From assembly GCA_964427875.1 (NCBI GenBank), contig CAYRVX010000013.1:19730-83729 (forward strand): DNA of 64,000 bases, given 5' to 3'. Under the pieces are notes generated by a model. That model searched no databases. It was given only the letters and a program-made list of their open reading frames with translations, and was not told the origin of the DNA. Below, in pieces: positions 48,301 through 54,400 of the stretch. Source of the stretch: CAYRVX01 sp964427875. GTDB lineage: Bacteria; Planctomycetota; Phycisphaerae; SM23-33. The position numbers and the translations under genes are program-made. Positions within the stretch are counted from its first letter, which is position 1. The number at the start of each line of letters is the position of its first letter.

Positions 48301-48753
48301 CGGGTCCGCCGGGAGAAGCTTGCTGATCGTCAGCCTCGTCTCGGGCGAGCAGCTCACCACGTAGATCGCGTAGATCTCCGCCATGCTGCTGTACCGGACC
48401 GTCACCTGGTAGCCGTCGGGGTCCGTGTACGTATTGCCCCGGTTGGCCCACACGGGCCCGCTGGCCCCCTGTCGAGTAATGACTTCGCCCGGCACGGGCC
48501 AGGTGATGGCGTTCCCCCGATTGCCGTCGTAGAAGCCCGGCAGGTCCACCACGCCGAAGTGCGCGTGGTCGGCGAAGACCTCGACCACGTCCTCGGGGTC
48601 CCCGACGAGGCTGATGCGGCACGTCTCGTCCTGACTGTTGTGGTAGATGAAGAACTCCCCACCACGTATGGTCGTCAGCAGCAGCCTCGGCTCTAGGCTC
48701 TCGAAGCAGGGAACGTACCCGGATCCCTCGTGCTCATCAGAACGCCATGCCAT
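30397..48753 (-). CDS. Giant LEPR-XLL surface protein of FG-GAP/VCBS and beta-solenoid repeats
   Basis: A 6118-aa protein. The start ATG at 48753 is preferred over the ATG at 48792 because GGAG lies seven bases upstream. The N terminus carries FESLEPRLLLTT, the LEPR-XLL type signal. Most of the protein is FG-GAP/VCBS-like units of the form GDLNGDGxxDIVVAN...VSVLLGNGDGTF, several dozen copies, in blocks at about 40,870-46,430, 36,290-37,390 and 32,650-34,920. Between them lie beta-solenoid-like blocks of short strands with recurring G-x-I and v-x-G-n steps (about 37,400-40,700, 34,920-36,270 and 30,880-32,640). FG-GAP units are known from integrin-type propellers and secreted adhesins. No catalytic motif was seen. 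The role is inferred as a cell-surface or matrix protein. It is transcribed from its own promoter, with a stem-loop downstream. Confidence 0.92.
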   Translation of the reverse strand: MAWRSDEHEGSGYVPCFESLEPRLLLTTIRGGEFFIYHNSQDETCRISLVGDPEDVVEVFADHAHFGVVDLPGFYDGNRGNAITWPVPGEVITRQGASGPVWANRGNTYTDPDGYQVTVRYSSMAEIYAIYVVSCSPETRLTISKLLPADPARPFWQPQNTEAWYNRVDPWSGVALNLAGVASYLYTSNARPPVVVNADGGGSILVGARHAPEDRDQYQTRWAGVHGEIDVYGWGDGSEGYVEYHGVYPGSPPYDALPAGITISDEIFRMSSADPIGPDVGALAADAGGNIYSVDSSPFLGDIINTDFQQGNIGKDIQAIAMDEYGVSYVVDHERRLAVVSTGYDHGNPIPVGVNVRALAAHNGVFYGIEETTGEFLRIRIGRAPQSMGVVVDATDSTQTFTNFVALMSRPGVSGGELWGLAMSSADSQWSLVRVSVPTEVRATVPFTRIAALNAAEDSPWGANVVPGITATAMRLDPVEGLVIYGVDSGNRLLRIDSGSGEVTLAGAENVVGDIVLSEFELKDVDRPLDDNSINPVTGLEFIGETLYAITGGRRLYRIDVSQLGYNLTASLQPPQRATICTNLGDSMAPFAQSLAYDPTLSGRFYTVMEENTILRLGTIAIEGSLIRVGSDGRSGLIAPVYDSVEETYVFEEFTGLDYAWYDYDPDPANPLQSPLLYGLARISDLDPIGAPEPSSDMWLVVLNEGNGEVTRLARIQAPLSPSFDLFELSTITYNELDGLFYAIDPNANELYVLDPAVVDPALIPDNVIDKGGRVDVSVGSNPMFLAYGDVTDPAGGAPDGFTDIIVANEGDDNLSILPWDDTAGAFGAEINVSVGGGPVFVSLVQLNDDSGDGSVNAADIPDLVVVNQVDEDVSILLGNGDGTFTPQADVPVGAVPVGAVVGQLNDDNGDTNVDDQDDPDLVVANQGDQNVSVFLGDGAGGFVAAPDATRLVAGEPTAVTLADVDNDNDLDIITSNQTANLGDEDLVDNVSVLLGNGDGTFMEYEDLGPEAVALGDLNDDGHLDVIVANEEGNTVSVLLADGSGGFGGRQTYDVGGTCPVDVVVGDLNGDTFDDVVTVNQDTNNIAILLGDGTGALSLPGLEPVGILPRAVHMGQLNDDDGDTDVDDDDDLDMVVVNRTDKTVGVLLGDGSGGFAPQVTYDVFVAAADVVAPEDVILADMNRDDIADIVVANEGNDTVVILINNGDGTFPDAAVGSTFTVSMGNIMSPLAVAVGDFDDNGTMDIATANKFGGGMAGTEGSVSVMLGDGNGALYGLQVYSAGEGASDLAIANLTTGDDNPEIVVTNQRENTVSVLIGRGDGTFNPATANTLYYVGQEPRAVALGNLVGNADLDLITVNHDDETVSVGTGMGDGSFQEPIPSLTLRNWFAVGAYPTFVAAGDLDGDGNVDIVTSDQGEPPAQGQQRSQGSLSTVLGNGDGTFQAPTTEYTGTNPQFVHLAYYDGDANLDVLTANADSDDLWIRQGMGDGTFGQDATVLSTDSGARALVVADVDGDGKADLVSSNAGADNVSVYLTAAGDAGGLALVGNTDPFVGIDWITTPGGAQALFGVTASPEGPMPGGATPGLFDPSESKIHTIDPITGLAPELDDVTRYIHGRAPHLASLTSLTYSSLHPGYLWSTDRVVSYYDSLGNPVSDGLVYIHDDGVPHYLDKKGAVLIERDEGYRLTKVRLSSALVRSNKAGAVNVQTLLFDVDPNHPFWYYDDVYAMDYDSGGALYAVGKVKSLVPVVDPLPSGLDEETWLVGIDDRFSPVPNVNVVTRVEGPLAVDDVTTISFGGGNTLYGVSAEFTGHYLFTFDRDGLGNVTYIPDSPRVPLLADLVGMDLQVGYVSMLPGYGDGTFGLGPEYAAGMGPYLAPLADLNGDGYNDMLTVNEYDDTFSVILSQTTYVYYLDEVGDLIGFAPQVTYPTGDAPVAARIGEFNRDGNLDVVTVNRGDGTDKGTVTVIFGAGGGTFQAPAAPGEIWAGQLNDDNGDDQIDDADFLDIVAANPDNDTVSVMMGAGDGTYLEKTLFYAVGYSPQGLSVAQLNDDNGDGQISNLDYVDVVTANMLDNTISVLLGNGDGSFQLATAYPVGYSPTEVTVGDLDGDAAPDLVVINSGENYATVLLNDGQGSFTEAGERADLGYSAYSPTDGELGDLNDDGQLDLVASMPFGTVVTLLGEGDGTFESADVFYADYGTQSVALAQLNDDNGDGFVNASDYLDAVTANSYYYYDTVSVLLGVGDGTLGPQTSIDVGPDPLWSYEPSSVYFGQLNDDDGDGDVDGFDILDLVVANNDVVDDMYLDQPDSVSILLGNADPAMAAQGIYVGDGTFTLAAPPTVEVGDGPVSVTLGDADGDGNLDLITANYRGGTVSVLLGTGLATFQEQFPTSEFMVGEIGDIYEVGYLPVDVAVGDLNRDLILDMVVVNSNADDVTDEDTVSVLIGNADGTFQAAVPYDIGDRGTAVVLGNPNLDGSLDILVTNGDDDTLSVLLGNGDGTFAAQVAYDVGQNPSDVAVGDVSGNGLLDAIVANYDSMDVSFLRGRGDGTFDPAQNYIVADSPQSIGVADLDADRNLDIVTVSEVGNNASVLMGVGNGVFLGYRAHSLANGPRSVVLDDLNGDEVVDIVVANYTTRQYGISPNRLYFIDPGTAALTPVPDGVLSITTNVAKGLSCNPLDSTFLWGSGRFGRDQAQADYLISVFTSAENAIQDMGRIRVGGTVAGHITSAGNVEAIDIGWLWSNIHVGRNLDTLFIRAGGGGKIANNTIYQPYHSLSYPDPDIHVAGTLNRLGTQSGLFYGSVNVDNHSDVFPLSRTVNELEVRTDTLGGYHYSWIQGEFVYFGGQGVDNDSIAHAEFINHPSGKMQVYGALYRFESSSTLPEGIPGFAGASWLQDWYALPMQAGQTVTVQGWVPVLGVWEPFIYYGNDASRGTNVKAHMYDSDGRSVASLGYETWDDYGFGSRYRYDTAELIEEQKPMIFTAPAAGVYYLCVFTPPPPFNIGAYRLDIEGATPASLGGARVEGDWLGGISMNAFIATDASGTEPRTWQSDELSAVYDDVVTENGGHIGAVIATGRLGGAQGGYSVPVGIHTIGGGDIYSVEGGSMGGSSIRSEGSIGRIGTTAASMVGVDVTAGYIPYEPYDPNNPNPGLPEPVKWDAYIQNVFTAGNVGLGCTFAATGSIGTMVVGGNMLATLIEVNSDEAGPPGRLDLIQVEGDWGSEAIPVVPVLYRHDDGDIGYIHVGGRVIQSFGNYIGEATPHRKDNGEVSRLWDDGGGMLTVTPSQKYDSSTSAPMVDADGNPVYTSYSYITIGVDDFWFPGSGDGGVIVNLNFDGPAALNATGDVKIGDLRLADEPTATVARNLDIGGPGKFNAYYLNANQDWGNYHNSTDGDIISGMLGGINSIITGGSIGAQIGKLGTWVHGLPDAPVSVDLVTEPQYGWYRDKINGLMINGPVGSITAGGFIRDVRVTGRIGPVVANEDRMTPAGEWHGINGVIWSAQRIDSVEVGDGLADDGPVAKCQAAIMSSYTIGRVTVSGPRFVRDGVVFGEINGSVLGYVNDVVTVTQGGQATGGSSGDLNFPRNPAWIPGWTPQPAPAPATTTVEWQAIGEIIGTEGAQITAIVGGMGLDSFQCFDSAAIFYSGWQGPNPTYSSVGTISFSGANAKIHGMEVAANYIGSVVAAAGTNGMINVYISGDAARVNGLSVARVAAGGPGMKHVRLGADGGDVGVLEGLDSTSDMEYCHFVVTDGGVQRVKARDIIECTIHAPDDLGSLTVTRDMIDVVSPGVVTSIRVRPGNADGTFDSQLEEVITSGVCGRAMALGDLNHDGRLDIVTANEFNDDHYVTVTLSSTYGYGYGYLYFLPSVYYITDGGPRSVDLADFDGDGNLDIVTGNYKDDTISVYFGDGTGAFGDKWKYLVGEKPISVATGDVNGDGVQDVITANEGSDDISVLLGRGNGAFRDQVTYDVGDGPSFVTLGHVNDDVDAFIDIVVTNRLGNDVSVLLGNGDGTFANQTTYDVGEFPMHVALADVDNDGNLDVVTANHNEHKISLLRGDGAGGFTDSGKLRTGSSPRYVAIADLDSDGNLDILVANQGSSNVSIFMSLGDPDLIDPDPEPDLLKEWFDETDVLLEEVGDTPVAVEVALMDGGTVPDIVVLSRGEPIPGLLVGAIGTFNVGRNLTDSYMKVAGPVGTMTVGNRFNNTMLLMPGAAAELKRLEVGNDISGRIESHGRIGTVISKTGAIYADIMTTKDEDAPSNDVGAISTANGYFGRLEVAGSLGTLACYSSLGLDPRGELVPQNFLIAGNLGTLRVARRRGQPASHLYADVSVGGTVKRVDVDGTLFGDLVIHGNLDRMYIDGNLGFIDADGTAYGSLDVLGTIKYMRFSRYGDLVADITSGGSIQRLYIREGNLEGDIVSRYGDIHGITVYNGNINGSITGRSINYVTVRARNANTGNLNGDVTATNGSIKSIYVGGRRNDATTGNLLANISADNGRVDKLQVVYGAFGSAADKYVASATRGFKRIDIRGGMFADIETDGVVDLLRVRGNMNDSLVSAESGINRLYVYGHMNNVTARTGGKINRVYVTGNMTNSILSAGWNIGRVDVRGSVTGGSKVLAGWDIGADTISLLLGDGTGAVAAGPGVSAGEEPAAVALGDLNGDGAPDMVVANRESDDVTVRLNDGTGAFGAQERYDVGDEPTAVALGDVNGDGVVDILATSQADDTLSILLGNGDGTFADRETVGVGGSPQAVTAGQLTDDNGDGLFDQLDSLDVVTANAGDSTVSFLVNYANPGFDYVINLVIDVPTAGAEAPQAVAIGDVDGAGGPDLVAAVATDAGGSAAVLLGIGSPGGGFSIGTPDYYDVGANPQAVAIGDLNDDDMADIAVADADDNNVAILFGNGDGTFGRAPGPVWAGQLNDDDIDGDIDGDDFLDIIVANPDDDSIAVLLGAGDGTYGAAAQFFDVGDSPEALSVGQFNDDNIDGTVDDLDYLDVVTVNLMDDTVSVLLGNGDGSFQAATAYPVAPDVGPVDVVIGDLDGDGAAELVVVNTSGDGGGTSHATVLINDGNGAFTPQQGPEIDTGTAPLAAALGDVDHDGAGWLDLVVTNANGEVLVLMGQGDGTFAPAVSDPLNPVGSLPLAVALVQLNDDNTDGTVDDLDYLDIVTADTDDGNVSVVLNNGDGTFDFANQLTYAVGLSPASLSVGQLNGDDFVDVVVGNMGDDTVWVLLGVGDGTLNYAIPASVDVGGGPWSVTLGDADADGNLDLIAGNYLDKDISVVMGNGDGTFANREDYAAYRPVYVGVGNRPVDLAIGDMDGDHNEDLVVLNQDDETVSVLISNGDGTFQVQAPVDAGEIPQALAVADVNADGDLDVVVADAAPNANAMNGGNAHSGSIGSIYIYGDLISSIIAAGINPGDGDFLTLGDNTSAPGSSSISRMTVRGVVADVADTAILADTGIYSRFVTSKLAGTTNVLYTTVFAPDPVETGDGNDFGPSVWVGGRRDYVWQSADRTLTITLSGGRVGMAYYDEATKTLTLKKTTSSSSLTIRYKGAAYGTIHIQGVGLDGIFGTADDGPATDDSGLRTLRVIGNVTLGNVDVDGPVRTMLVNEVDASASWNLPGGVNYARLYRNVANLDVDAGYVRTWRMQGGYAGGTFKADAVSSFYARNDVGADVDTILGGISSFRVYGDYTGQANLFGSVSTIYIRGSFGGDVTVTCGDVRSVYVLYDFSGVLDVKLGYASSIRISRGDFGGQADTAVHTAAGIGNFYVDRGDFSGLLNTEGNISKIYARRGEMTGKVRAAGSISRAYFGPMTKAVAAAGNSFSYIYIYGDMAASSIFAGLDLGYDPDGLPEYNVELDGVTPALWRTAGNADTARGGSISRVLIYGDMSPEYDEARDTWDPFGRGSTIAASVDPGNDGYVGTYDDNIRGAGTIGRVTVYGHINGNGNAYQSYGIFAASSKPTVYFQRKRPFEQNDNAYVGTIEPTVGNLYVEDARTESDDSLVVRFNHTVNMGTLNTRQREPDQPTTFLVYSSPWGFVDLDGDGWYDADAFWTPLSELQSISDTEANVITWDPDNYTAMLRLTERGVSWRNLPNGPWFLLVLDGDRVADPRGSLLDGDADGTPGGDFQYLFYRS
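32735..34066 (-). repeat. Intragenic FG-GAP super-repeat, copy B
   Basis: This run of consecutive FG-GAP units, beginning at WAGQLNDDD and ending near GTFQVQAPVDAGE, aligns unit by unit and in the same order with the stretch at 41,390-42,826. Shared landmarks in order are WAGQLNDD, GAGDGTY, DYLDVVT, GNGDGSFQ-ATAYPV, ATVLINDG, GVGDGTL, SVTLGDADADGNLDLI and RPVDLAIGD. Confidence 0.75.
41390..42826 (-). repeat. Intragenic FG-GAP super-repeat, copy A
   Basis: The partner of the run at 32,735-34,066. It begins at IWAGQLNDDNGDD and ends near GTFQAAVPYDIGD, with the same order of units. It is about 100 bp longer through small insertions, for example the DPAMAAQGIYVGDG segment. The order of unusual units makes independent origin unlikely. 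Confidence 0.75.
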
Positions 48754-48848
48754 GATCGTACTCCAAAAAACGGCCTCCGGCTGGCCACACATCTACTTCT
48801 GGGCCACGGCAGCGCACATAGCGCCCCCGGGCCCGGAACCTCAACCCG

Positions 48849-48877
48849 ATTGTACCGGGGACGGTGATGGGTGTCAA
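48849..48877 (-). promoter_or_regulatory. Strong sigma70-type promoter of the FG-GAP giant gene
   Basis: On the minus strand, a perfect TTGACA (48872-48877) and TACAAT (48849-48854) are 17 nt apart. Transcription would start near 48,842, giving a leader of about 90 nt before the ATG at 48753. Confidence 0.7.
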
Positions 48878-49066
48878 AACGATTTCTGCCGGAGCTGAGA
48901 GGGAAGAAACACCCGACGGTAAGACCATACATGTAAGCCGCTTAAAACGCAACGAACGCACCGCCGAGCCCTTGAGAACAAACAGAAAACTTCCGCTTCC
49001 GCCTCCGGGCGACCGGATGGCTCTCTCGACGCGGCGCCCTGCGGGAAGCTACCACGCCGGGAGGCT

Positions 49067-49095
49067 TTGTCCCCTCGGAGGAATTGCGGTATCCT
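49067..49095 (+). promoter_or_regulatory. Weak candidate promoter for the secreted protein gene
   Basis: TTGTCC (49067-49072) and TATCCT (49090-49095) are 17 nt apart; each matches four of six consensus bases. It lies about 70 nt before the ATG at 49168. Confidence 0.3.
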
Positions 49096-49167
49096 GTTCT
49101 TTCGCATGCCTGGCTGTGCGGCCGGACGGAAGCGATCCGAAGGACCTCGGCAAAAGGGAAGCAACCA

Positions 49168-50067
49168 ATGTGGAAATCGATGACGGGGCTGGTGGTGATG
49201 TCGCTGGCGGCGGCCGTGGCGGGGCCCTTCAACAAGCCGCTCAAGAGGACGACCCCGAGCAGGTCGAGCTTCCGGAAGAAGGCCGACAAGGGCAAGGTGC
49301 CAACGTTCCCTTCAGACAAGTACACGCTCAGCCTGGAGAAGCTGGAGTCGCGTGCAAAGGTGGAGTTGGCCGAGCGGGGCGAGAGAGAGTATACCGTCAA
49401 GCTGGAGGGCAGGATCACCGCTGCCAAGGACGAGGACGCCATCGCCGTCACCCGGCAACTGAAAGTGCTCCAGATCATCGATGCAGAGAAGCGAAACCTC
49501 CGCGAGCTGACGAAGCCCGCCACCAAGGGGTTCGCTCTCGGCCGAAGCTCCGGCACCCGCCCGCGATACCGGTTGAACACGTTCGCCTCGTTCCGCAAGG
49601 GCGCCGCCGAGGTCGAGATCCCCCAGACCAGGCTGCGGAGAGACCGCTACACCGTGGACACCGTCCAGCTCGCCGCGACGGTCCTCCTCGCCGAGGAGCG
49701 CCAGAGCAAAAAGCTGCCGGCGATCGTGATGGAAACGCCAACCGAGATCGTCCCGGGCATCCGCCTGCGCATCATGACCCTGAAGATGACGGCCGAACGC
49801 GAACTGACGGTCGTCGCCAGGTTCACCCGCCCCAAAGCCGGCGCCGTCGGGCCGTTCCTCGAGCAGGTCTGGGTGCTGGGCGAGGATGAGGAAGTGATCG
49901 CTCACGGGCGATGGGGCCGGGGCGACCCGTTCGGCAACACCGGCACGCTTACCGCCGAACTGCCCGTGCCCCGCGGCAAAACCCATAAGAAGATCACCTT
50001 CGGCGTCTGCACCAAGTACACGAAGAAGCCGCTGACTTTCCAGGTCAGCGGCATCTTCCAGAAGTAG
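49168..50067 (+). CDS. Secreted protein of unknown function
   Basis: A 299-aa protein. The start ATG at 49168 has AAGGGAAG just upstream and opens directly into a signal-peptide-like stretch (MWKSMTGLVVMSLAAAVAG), whereas the longer frame from 49084 places 28 odd residues before it. The mature part begins with a basic segment rich in Lys, Arg and Ser, then alternates charged beta strands, ending in a beta-rich C-terminal ~100 residues (GIRLRIMTLKMTAERELTVV to FQVSGIFQK) that looks like an Ig-type sandwich. No catalytic motif is seen and I do not recognise the family. It runs convergently towards the CAP-domain gene, 27 bp away. Confidence 0.8.
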   Translation: MWKSMTGLVVMSLAAAVAGPFNKPLKRTTPSRSSFRKKADKGKVPTFPSDKYTLSLEKLESRAKVELAERGEREYTVKLEGRITAAKDEDAIAVTRQLKVLQIIDAEKRNLRELTKPATKGFALGRSSGTRPRYRLNTFASFRKGAAEVEIPQTRLRRDRYTVDTVQLAATVLLAEERQSKKLPAIVMETPTEIVPGIRLRIMTLKMTAERELTVVARFTRPKAGAVGPFLEQVWVLGEDEEVIAHGRWGRGDPFGNTGTLTAELPVPRGKTHKKITFGVCTKYTKKPLTFQVSGIFQK

Positions 50068-50094
50068 CCGGCAGTTGGCCAGGCCGGCCGCAAG

Positions 50095-51291
50095 CTACCG
50101 CTGCCGAGGCAGGATCTTGCCCTTGGGCTTGGCGGCTTGGCGCGTGGCCTCATCGGCGTCGACGAGGCGCCTGCCCCTGCCGAAGTTCTGCGTCCAGTGC
50201 TTTCCCCACTTGCCCACGCCGATGGCCGTGAAGCCGCGGCGGACCATGTTCTTGTGGTGCGGCGGGCTGGTGAACCACTGCTTGAAGGCGTGTGCCCCGC
50301 TTGGCGATCCCGCCGCGATGTTCTCCCCGCCGGGAGAGGGATATCCGGCGTTCTTTATGCGATCGGCGAAGCTCTTGTTGGCCTCGGTGGGCGAGGTGTG
50401 GCTGAAGTAGCCCAGCTCCACCATCTCCTTGCTGTGGCGACGGGCGGACTGGACCAGCCGAAGGTCGATCTCCATCCGCAGCAGCCCCAATGCCTCGCGG
50501 TAGGTGTTGACCCTCACGACGTTGCGGACCTCCTCCGGGTGCATGGTTCGGGCGGCCGACTTGTTATGGGCCAGCGTCCGGCGATTGAGGCGATAGGCGA
50601 ACACGCCCTTCAGGGGCGGGAGCTTTTCCAGGTCGCTGAGCCCCGCCACGGCCTCAAGGGATACGCCAAGCGCCTTCTCGGCCAGTTGGACCGGCGAGGG
50701 ATTGGGCTGCTCGTCGGGCGCCGCGGCCCGGGCCCGCCTCAGGATCCGCAGCAGTTGCAGGCGCTGGAGAGCCGCATCGATCAGCCGGCTGCGCGCTTCC
50801 ATCGTTCGCGAGAAGCGGCTCGTCGCCGGCAGGAGCTTCCTGTAGTACGCCTTGGCCTTCTCGATGGAATCGTCGTCCTTGCTGAGCTTCTCGACGTTCG
50901 CCAGCGCCTCGGCCCGGAGCCCGTCGAGCTTCTTCTCGATCGGCGCCGTCCGTTGTGGCGTCCCGGCTGCGCGGGCGGCCAGCTCCAGCGCGGCCTTGTT
51001 CCGCAGCAGCAGGCTCTTCAGCAGGGCGCTCAGCTCCTCGCGAACGACCGGGCCCATCGCCTCGATCTTCCCGATCGCGTCGAGGGCCTTGGCGAAGTCC
51101 CGCCCGGTCGCCTGCAACTTCAGGGCGGCCAACTGCCGCTTCTGCTCTTTCGACGCCCCGCCCGGCCGCGTCGAGGCGGCGTCGGTGCTGCCGGCCCCCA
51201 TGACCAGGGCGGGCACGGAAGCCCACCGCAGCATCATGAACCCAACGAAGGCGCCGCGCAGCGCCGCGCCGATACGTAACTCAGGAAGCAT
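50095..51291 (-). CDS. Secreted or anchored CAP/SCP (YkwD-like) domain protein
   Basis: A 398-aa protein. The start ATG at 51291 has a near-perfect GGAGGTGA immediately upstream, so the longer frame from 51357 is rejected. A hydrophobic stretch (residues ~10-30) is a likely signal peptide or anchor. Residues ~35-200 are helical and charged (coiled-coil-like). The C-terminal ~110 residues are a CAP domain with its signature steps: SARRHSKEM, GYFSHTSP, GGENIAAG, SPPHHKNM and WTQNFG. Bacterial CAP proteins are extracellular and often linked to cell-wall or matrix functions; the activity is not known here. An 8-bp hairpin (GTGCCGAG/CTCGGCAC, 51315-51336) lies in the probable leader. Confidence 0.88.
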   Translation of the reverse strand: MLPELRIGAALRGAFVGFMMLRWASVPALVMGAGSTDAASTRPGGASKEQKRQLAALKLQATGRDFAKALDAIGKIEAMGPVVREELSALLKSLLLRNKAALELAARAAGTPQRTAPIEKKLDGLRAEALANVEKLSKDDDSIEKAKAYYRKLLPATSRFSRTMEARSRLIDAALQRLQLLRILRRARAAAPDEQPNPSPVQLAEKALGVSLEAVAGLSDLEKLPPLKGVFAYRLNRRTLAHNKSAARTMHPEEVRNVVRVNTYREALGLLRMEIDLRLVQSARRHSKEMVELGYFSHTSPTEANKSFADRIKNAGYPSPGGENIAAGSPSGAHAFKQWFTSPPHHKNMVRRGFTAIGVGKWGKHWTQNFGRGRRLVDADEATRQAAKPKGKILPRQR

Positions 51292-51350
51292 TTCACCTCC
51301 ACGTCCTGCCGAACGTGCCGAGGCGGCGCTCGGCACCGGCGCCAATTCAC

Positions 51351-51379
51351 TTGACAAAACCTCTTCTTGAGATTAGACT
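51351..51379 (+). promoter_or_regulatory. Putative sigma70-type promoter of the GH13 gene
   Basis: A perfect TTGACA (51351-51356) and TAGACT (51374-51379) are 17 nt apart, pointing at the alpha-amylase-family gene at 51470. The leader would be about 85 nt. Confidence 0.55.
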
Positions 51380-51469
51380 TACGATGTGCTCGGGAATCAA
51401 GGGGTTTTCTGCTCGCCAGAAGGCCCGATCGAGCGGCTCGACGATGACCGGCCCGGCCAGGAGGAACCC

Positions 51470-54400
51470 ATGGCTCAGTGCGCCGCCGTGTCTCTAAGAG
51501 GGCGCGTCTGTCGCCTCTGCACGCCCGCGGCGGTGCTGGGAATGATGCTGCTCGCCGTGGGGGCCGGCGTCGCGCGCGCCCAGCACGACGTCTCGGCGGC
51601 GCCGTTCCTCCAGTGGTTCGAATCGTCGTACGAGACGATCGAGCGGCGGACGGCGGACCTGTTCGTGGTGGGCTACGGCGCCGTCTGGCTGCCGCCGCCG
51701 GGACGGGCCGACTTGGGCAACTTCTCGGTCGGCTACGACGTGTACGATCGCTTCGACCTCGGCCGGCCGCGGCGGCCAACGCTGTACGGCACGGAAACGG
51801 GGCTCAAGACCGTCGGCGACGCGTTCCACCGCGCCGGGCTCGACCTGCACATCGACGCGATCATCAACCACAACGGCTTCTCCGACCTCGGCACGCCGGG
51901 CTTCGTCGAGGCGGGGGGCTATCCCGGTCTGGCCATCACGCTGCCCCACGACATCGACGGCGATTTCAACTCCGCCTTCGACTGGGGCGACATCCGTGGC
52001 CGCCTTGCGGGGCTGGTGGACATCGACCACGGCAAGAACCACCGGTACATCCGGCACCCGGTCGATCCGGGTGATCCGAGGAACATCCCGCTGGAAGGAA
52101 CGGTTCCCGACGCCGCCGGGCGGCTGGCGAACGTGCCCAACGCCGGCAGCCGCCGCTTCTATCCGGACCGGGATCTCGAGCCCATCTTCGTGTACGATCC
52201 CATGACGGGAGAGGGAGACATTCCGATTTACCCGTTCAACCTCGCCGACCCTCCGGCCGGCGACCCGACGGAGGAGAACGCCACCGGCTACCTGATGCGG
52301 TACCTTCAATGGATGGTGCAGGCCGTCGGCGTGGACGGCTTCCGGATCGACGCGGCCAAGCACGTCGAGGGCTTCGCGTTCGGCTACTTCGACCGCGCCG
52401 TCTACCGCCAGGTGCCCCGGGCGAACCTCGACGGCTCGACGCGGCACGTGTTCAGCTACAGCGAGGTCTACGACGGCGACCGCGGTTACCTCCAGACGTT
52501 CGTCCGCAAGGACATCGACCCGTCCCAGCCGGGCGTCATCGGGGGCAGCCGCGACGTGCTGGACTTCCCGCTGTACTTCGCACTGCGCGACAACCTCACC
52601 GGCAACGGGTACGTCAACAACTGGCACAACGTCCGCAACGCGGCCATGGACTTCCACGACGACGGGCTCCACAACGGCTCGCAGGGCGTGATGTTCGTGC
52701 AGAGCCACGACGAGCTCGGCCCGGAGCTTTCCAACGTCGCACACGCCTACATGCTGATGCACCCGGGCAACGCGGTGGTGTACTTCAACGGCAGGCAGTT
52801 CGGGGACGGTCGCGACTTTCCCAAGCTCGGCCGCGGCGACGCCCTCGGCGGCGTGTACGGCGACTACATCCAGCGGCTCGTCGAGGTCCGCAGCACGCAC
52901 GGGCGAGGCAGCTACCACGAGCGATGGATCGAGAAGGATATCTTCGCCTTCGAGCGAGGCGGCTCGTCGATCGTGCTGCTGAGCAACCGCACCGACGCCG
53001 GCTACGATGAGCGAACCATCCAGACCACGTTCGCTGGCGGCACACCGCTCATCGAGCTGACCGGGGCCGCCGCCAGTGCGGCCATCGACCCGCGCGACGA
53101 CATCCCCGAGCTTCTCGTAGTCAACGGCGACGGGACCGTCAACGTCCGCTTCCTGCGAAACTCCTCCTACGACCCGAGCATGAACAGCTTCCACCACGGC
53201 ACGGGTGCGCTGGTGTACGGCCTGAGCGCACCGCAGGCGCCGGCGGGGCTCGAGCTTGCCGGGGCGGCCTCCGTCCTGCCCGGCGGCGAGCCGGGGGCCA
53301 ACGACTACGAGAACGGCATCACCCGCCTGGCCGACCTGCACGTGGTGAGAGGCGATTCGCTCCAGGTGAAGCTCCGGACCGTGCCGGTGAGCCTGCCGGG
53401 CTTCCACCGCGACGTGTGGGCCGACGGCGACAACGCGCTGATCAAGGTGGACGGCGGCATGGACGTCAACGGCAACGGCCGCGTGGACTTCACCGCGCCG
53501 GGGACGGTCAGCTACGGGTTCGAGCACTTCACCGACAAGCGCGAGCCGCTGATCGGCCCGAACGGCCTGGGCGATCCGACCTGGCACGGCGACGGCGAGT
53601 TCGTCCAGGACATCGACACGACCCGGTTGGCCGAGGGGGCCCACTTCATCGAGGTGCGGGCCTTTCGCCACCGCACCGACGGCGGCCCGGCCGTCTACTC
53701 CAGCTTCAAGGAAGTCATCTACGTGGACCGCCTCCCGCCGGTCTCCGCCGTCGAGGGCCTGCGCCCGTTCGAGTCCTCGCCGGACGTGCCGGAGGACCGG
53801 GACCTGTTCGTCCGCTCGGTCGACCGGACGGCCGACAACGTCAACGTGTTCCTCGATGAGCCCGCGAGCATACCGGACGGCGATTTCATTCAGCGGGCGC
53901 TGGCCGGCGAGGGCCACGCCGGGCAGATCGACCGCGACCTGTTCGCCTGCGGCTTCTTTGGGCTCACCCACGGCAACCACGTGGCGACCGTGGTGACGTT
54001 CGAGCCGACGGGCTCGGTCAACGTGCAGCGCTTCGGCGGCCTGTTCACCGAGACGATGCGCGGGGCCGGCCTGGGCGACCTGGATTTCGACGGCCGGTTC
54101 GGCAGCGACGACCTCGCCGACGTGCCCGGTGCGTTCGAGGAGGTCCTCTGGAGCCGCAACTGGCAGTTCAACCCGGCGGGGGACGTCGACGGCGACGGCC
54201 TCGTGAACGTCGCCGACCTGCTGGGTCTCGGGCAGGTCCTGATCGACGCCGGGGCGGCCGGCGACGTGCTCGCCACGTGGCAGGCCGTCAAGCTGCGGCG
54301 CGTGGACTTCAACTTCGACGGCCTCAACGACGAAGGCGACTGGTGCGCCCTGACGGCCGCCTTCGGCTCCGGTGACTGGCTGTTCGACCTCAACGCCGAC

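Larger units (their letters stand above)
48754..49167. other. Divergent intergenic region
   Basis: These 414 bp separate the leftward giant gene from the rightward small secreted-protein gene. They hold the leftward promoter at 48849-48877 and a weaker rightward candidate at 49067-49095. Overlapping open frames here lack start sites and resemble no protein I know. Confidence 0.6.

Noticed and set aside
48864..49889. 341-codon frame overlapping the secreted protein gene
   Set aside because: Out of frame with the gene that has a signal peptide and ribosome site; the product is low complexity.
51494..53980. 828-codon minus-strand frame opposite the GH13 gene
   Set aside because: The plus strand encodes all four GH13 motifs, a signal peptide and a PEP-CTERM tail; the antisense product is low complexity.
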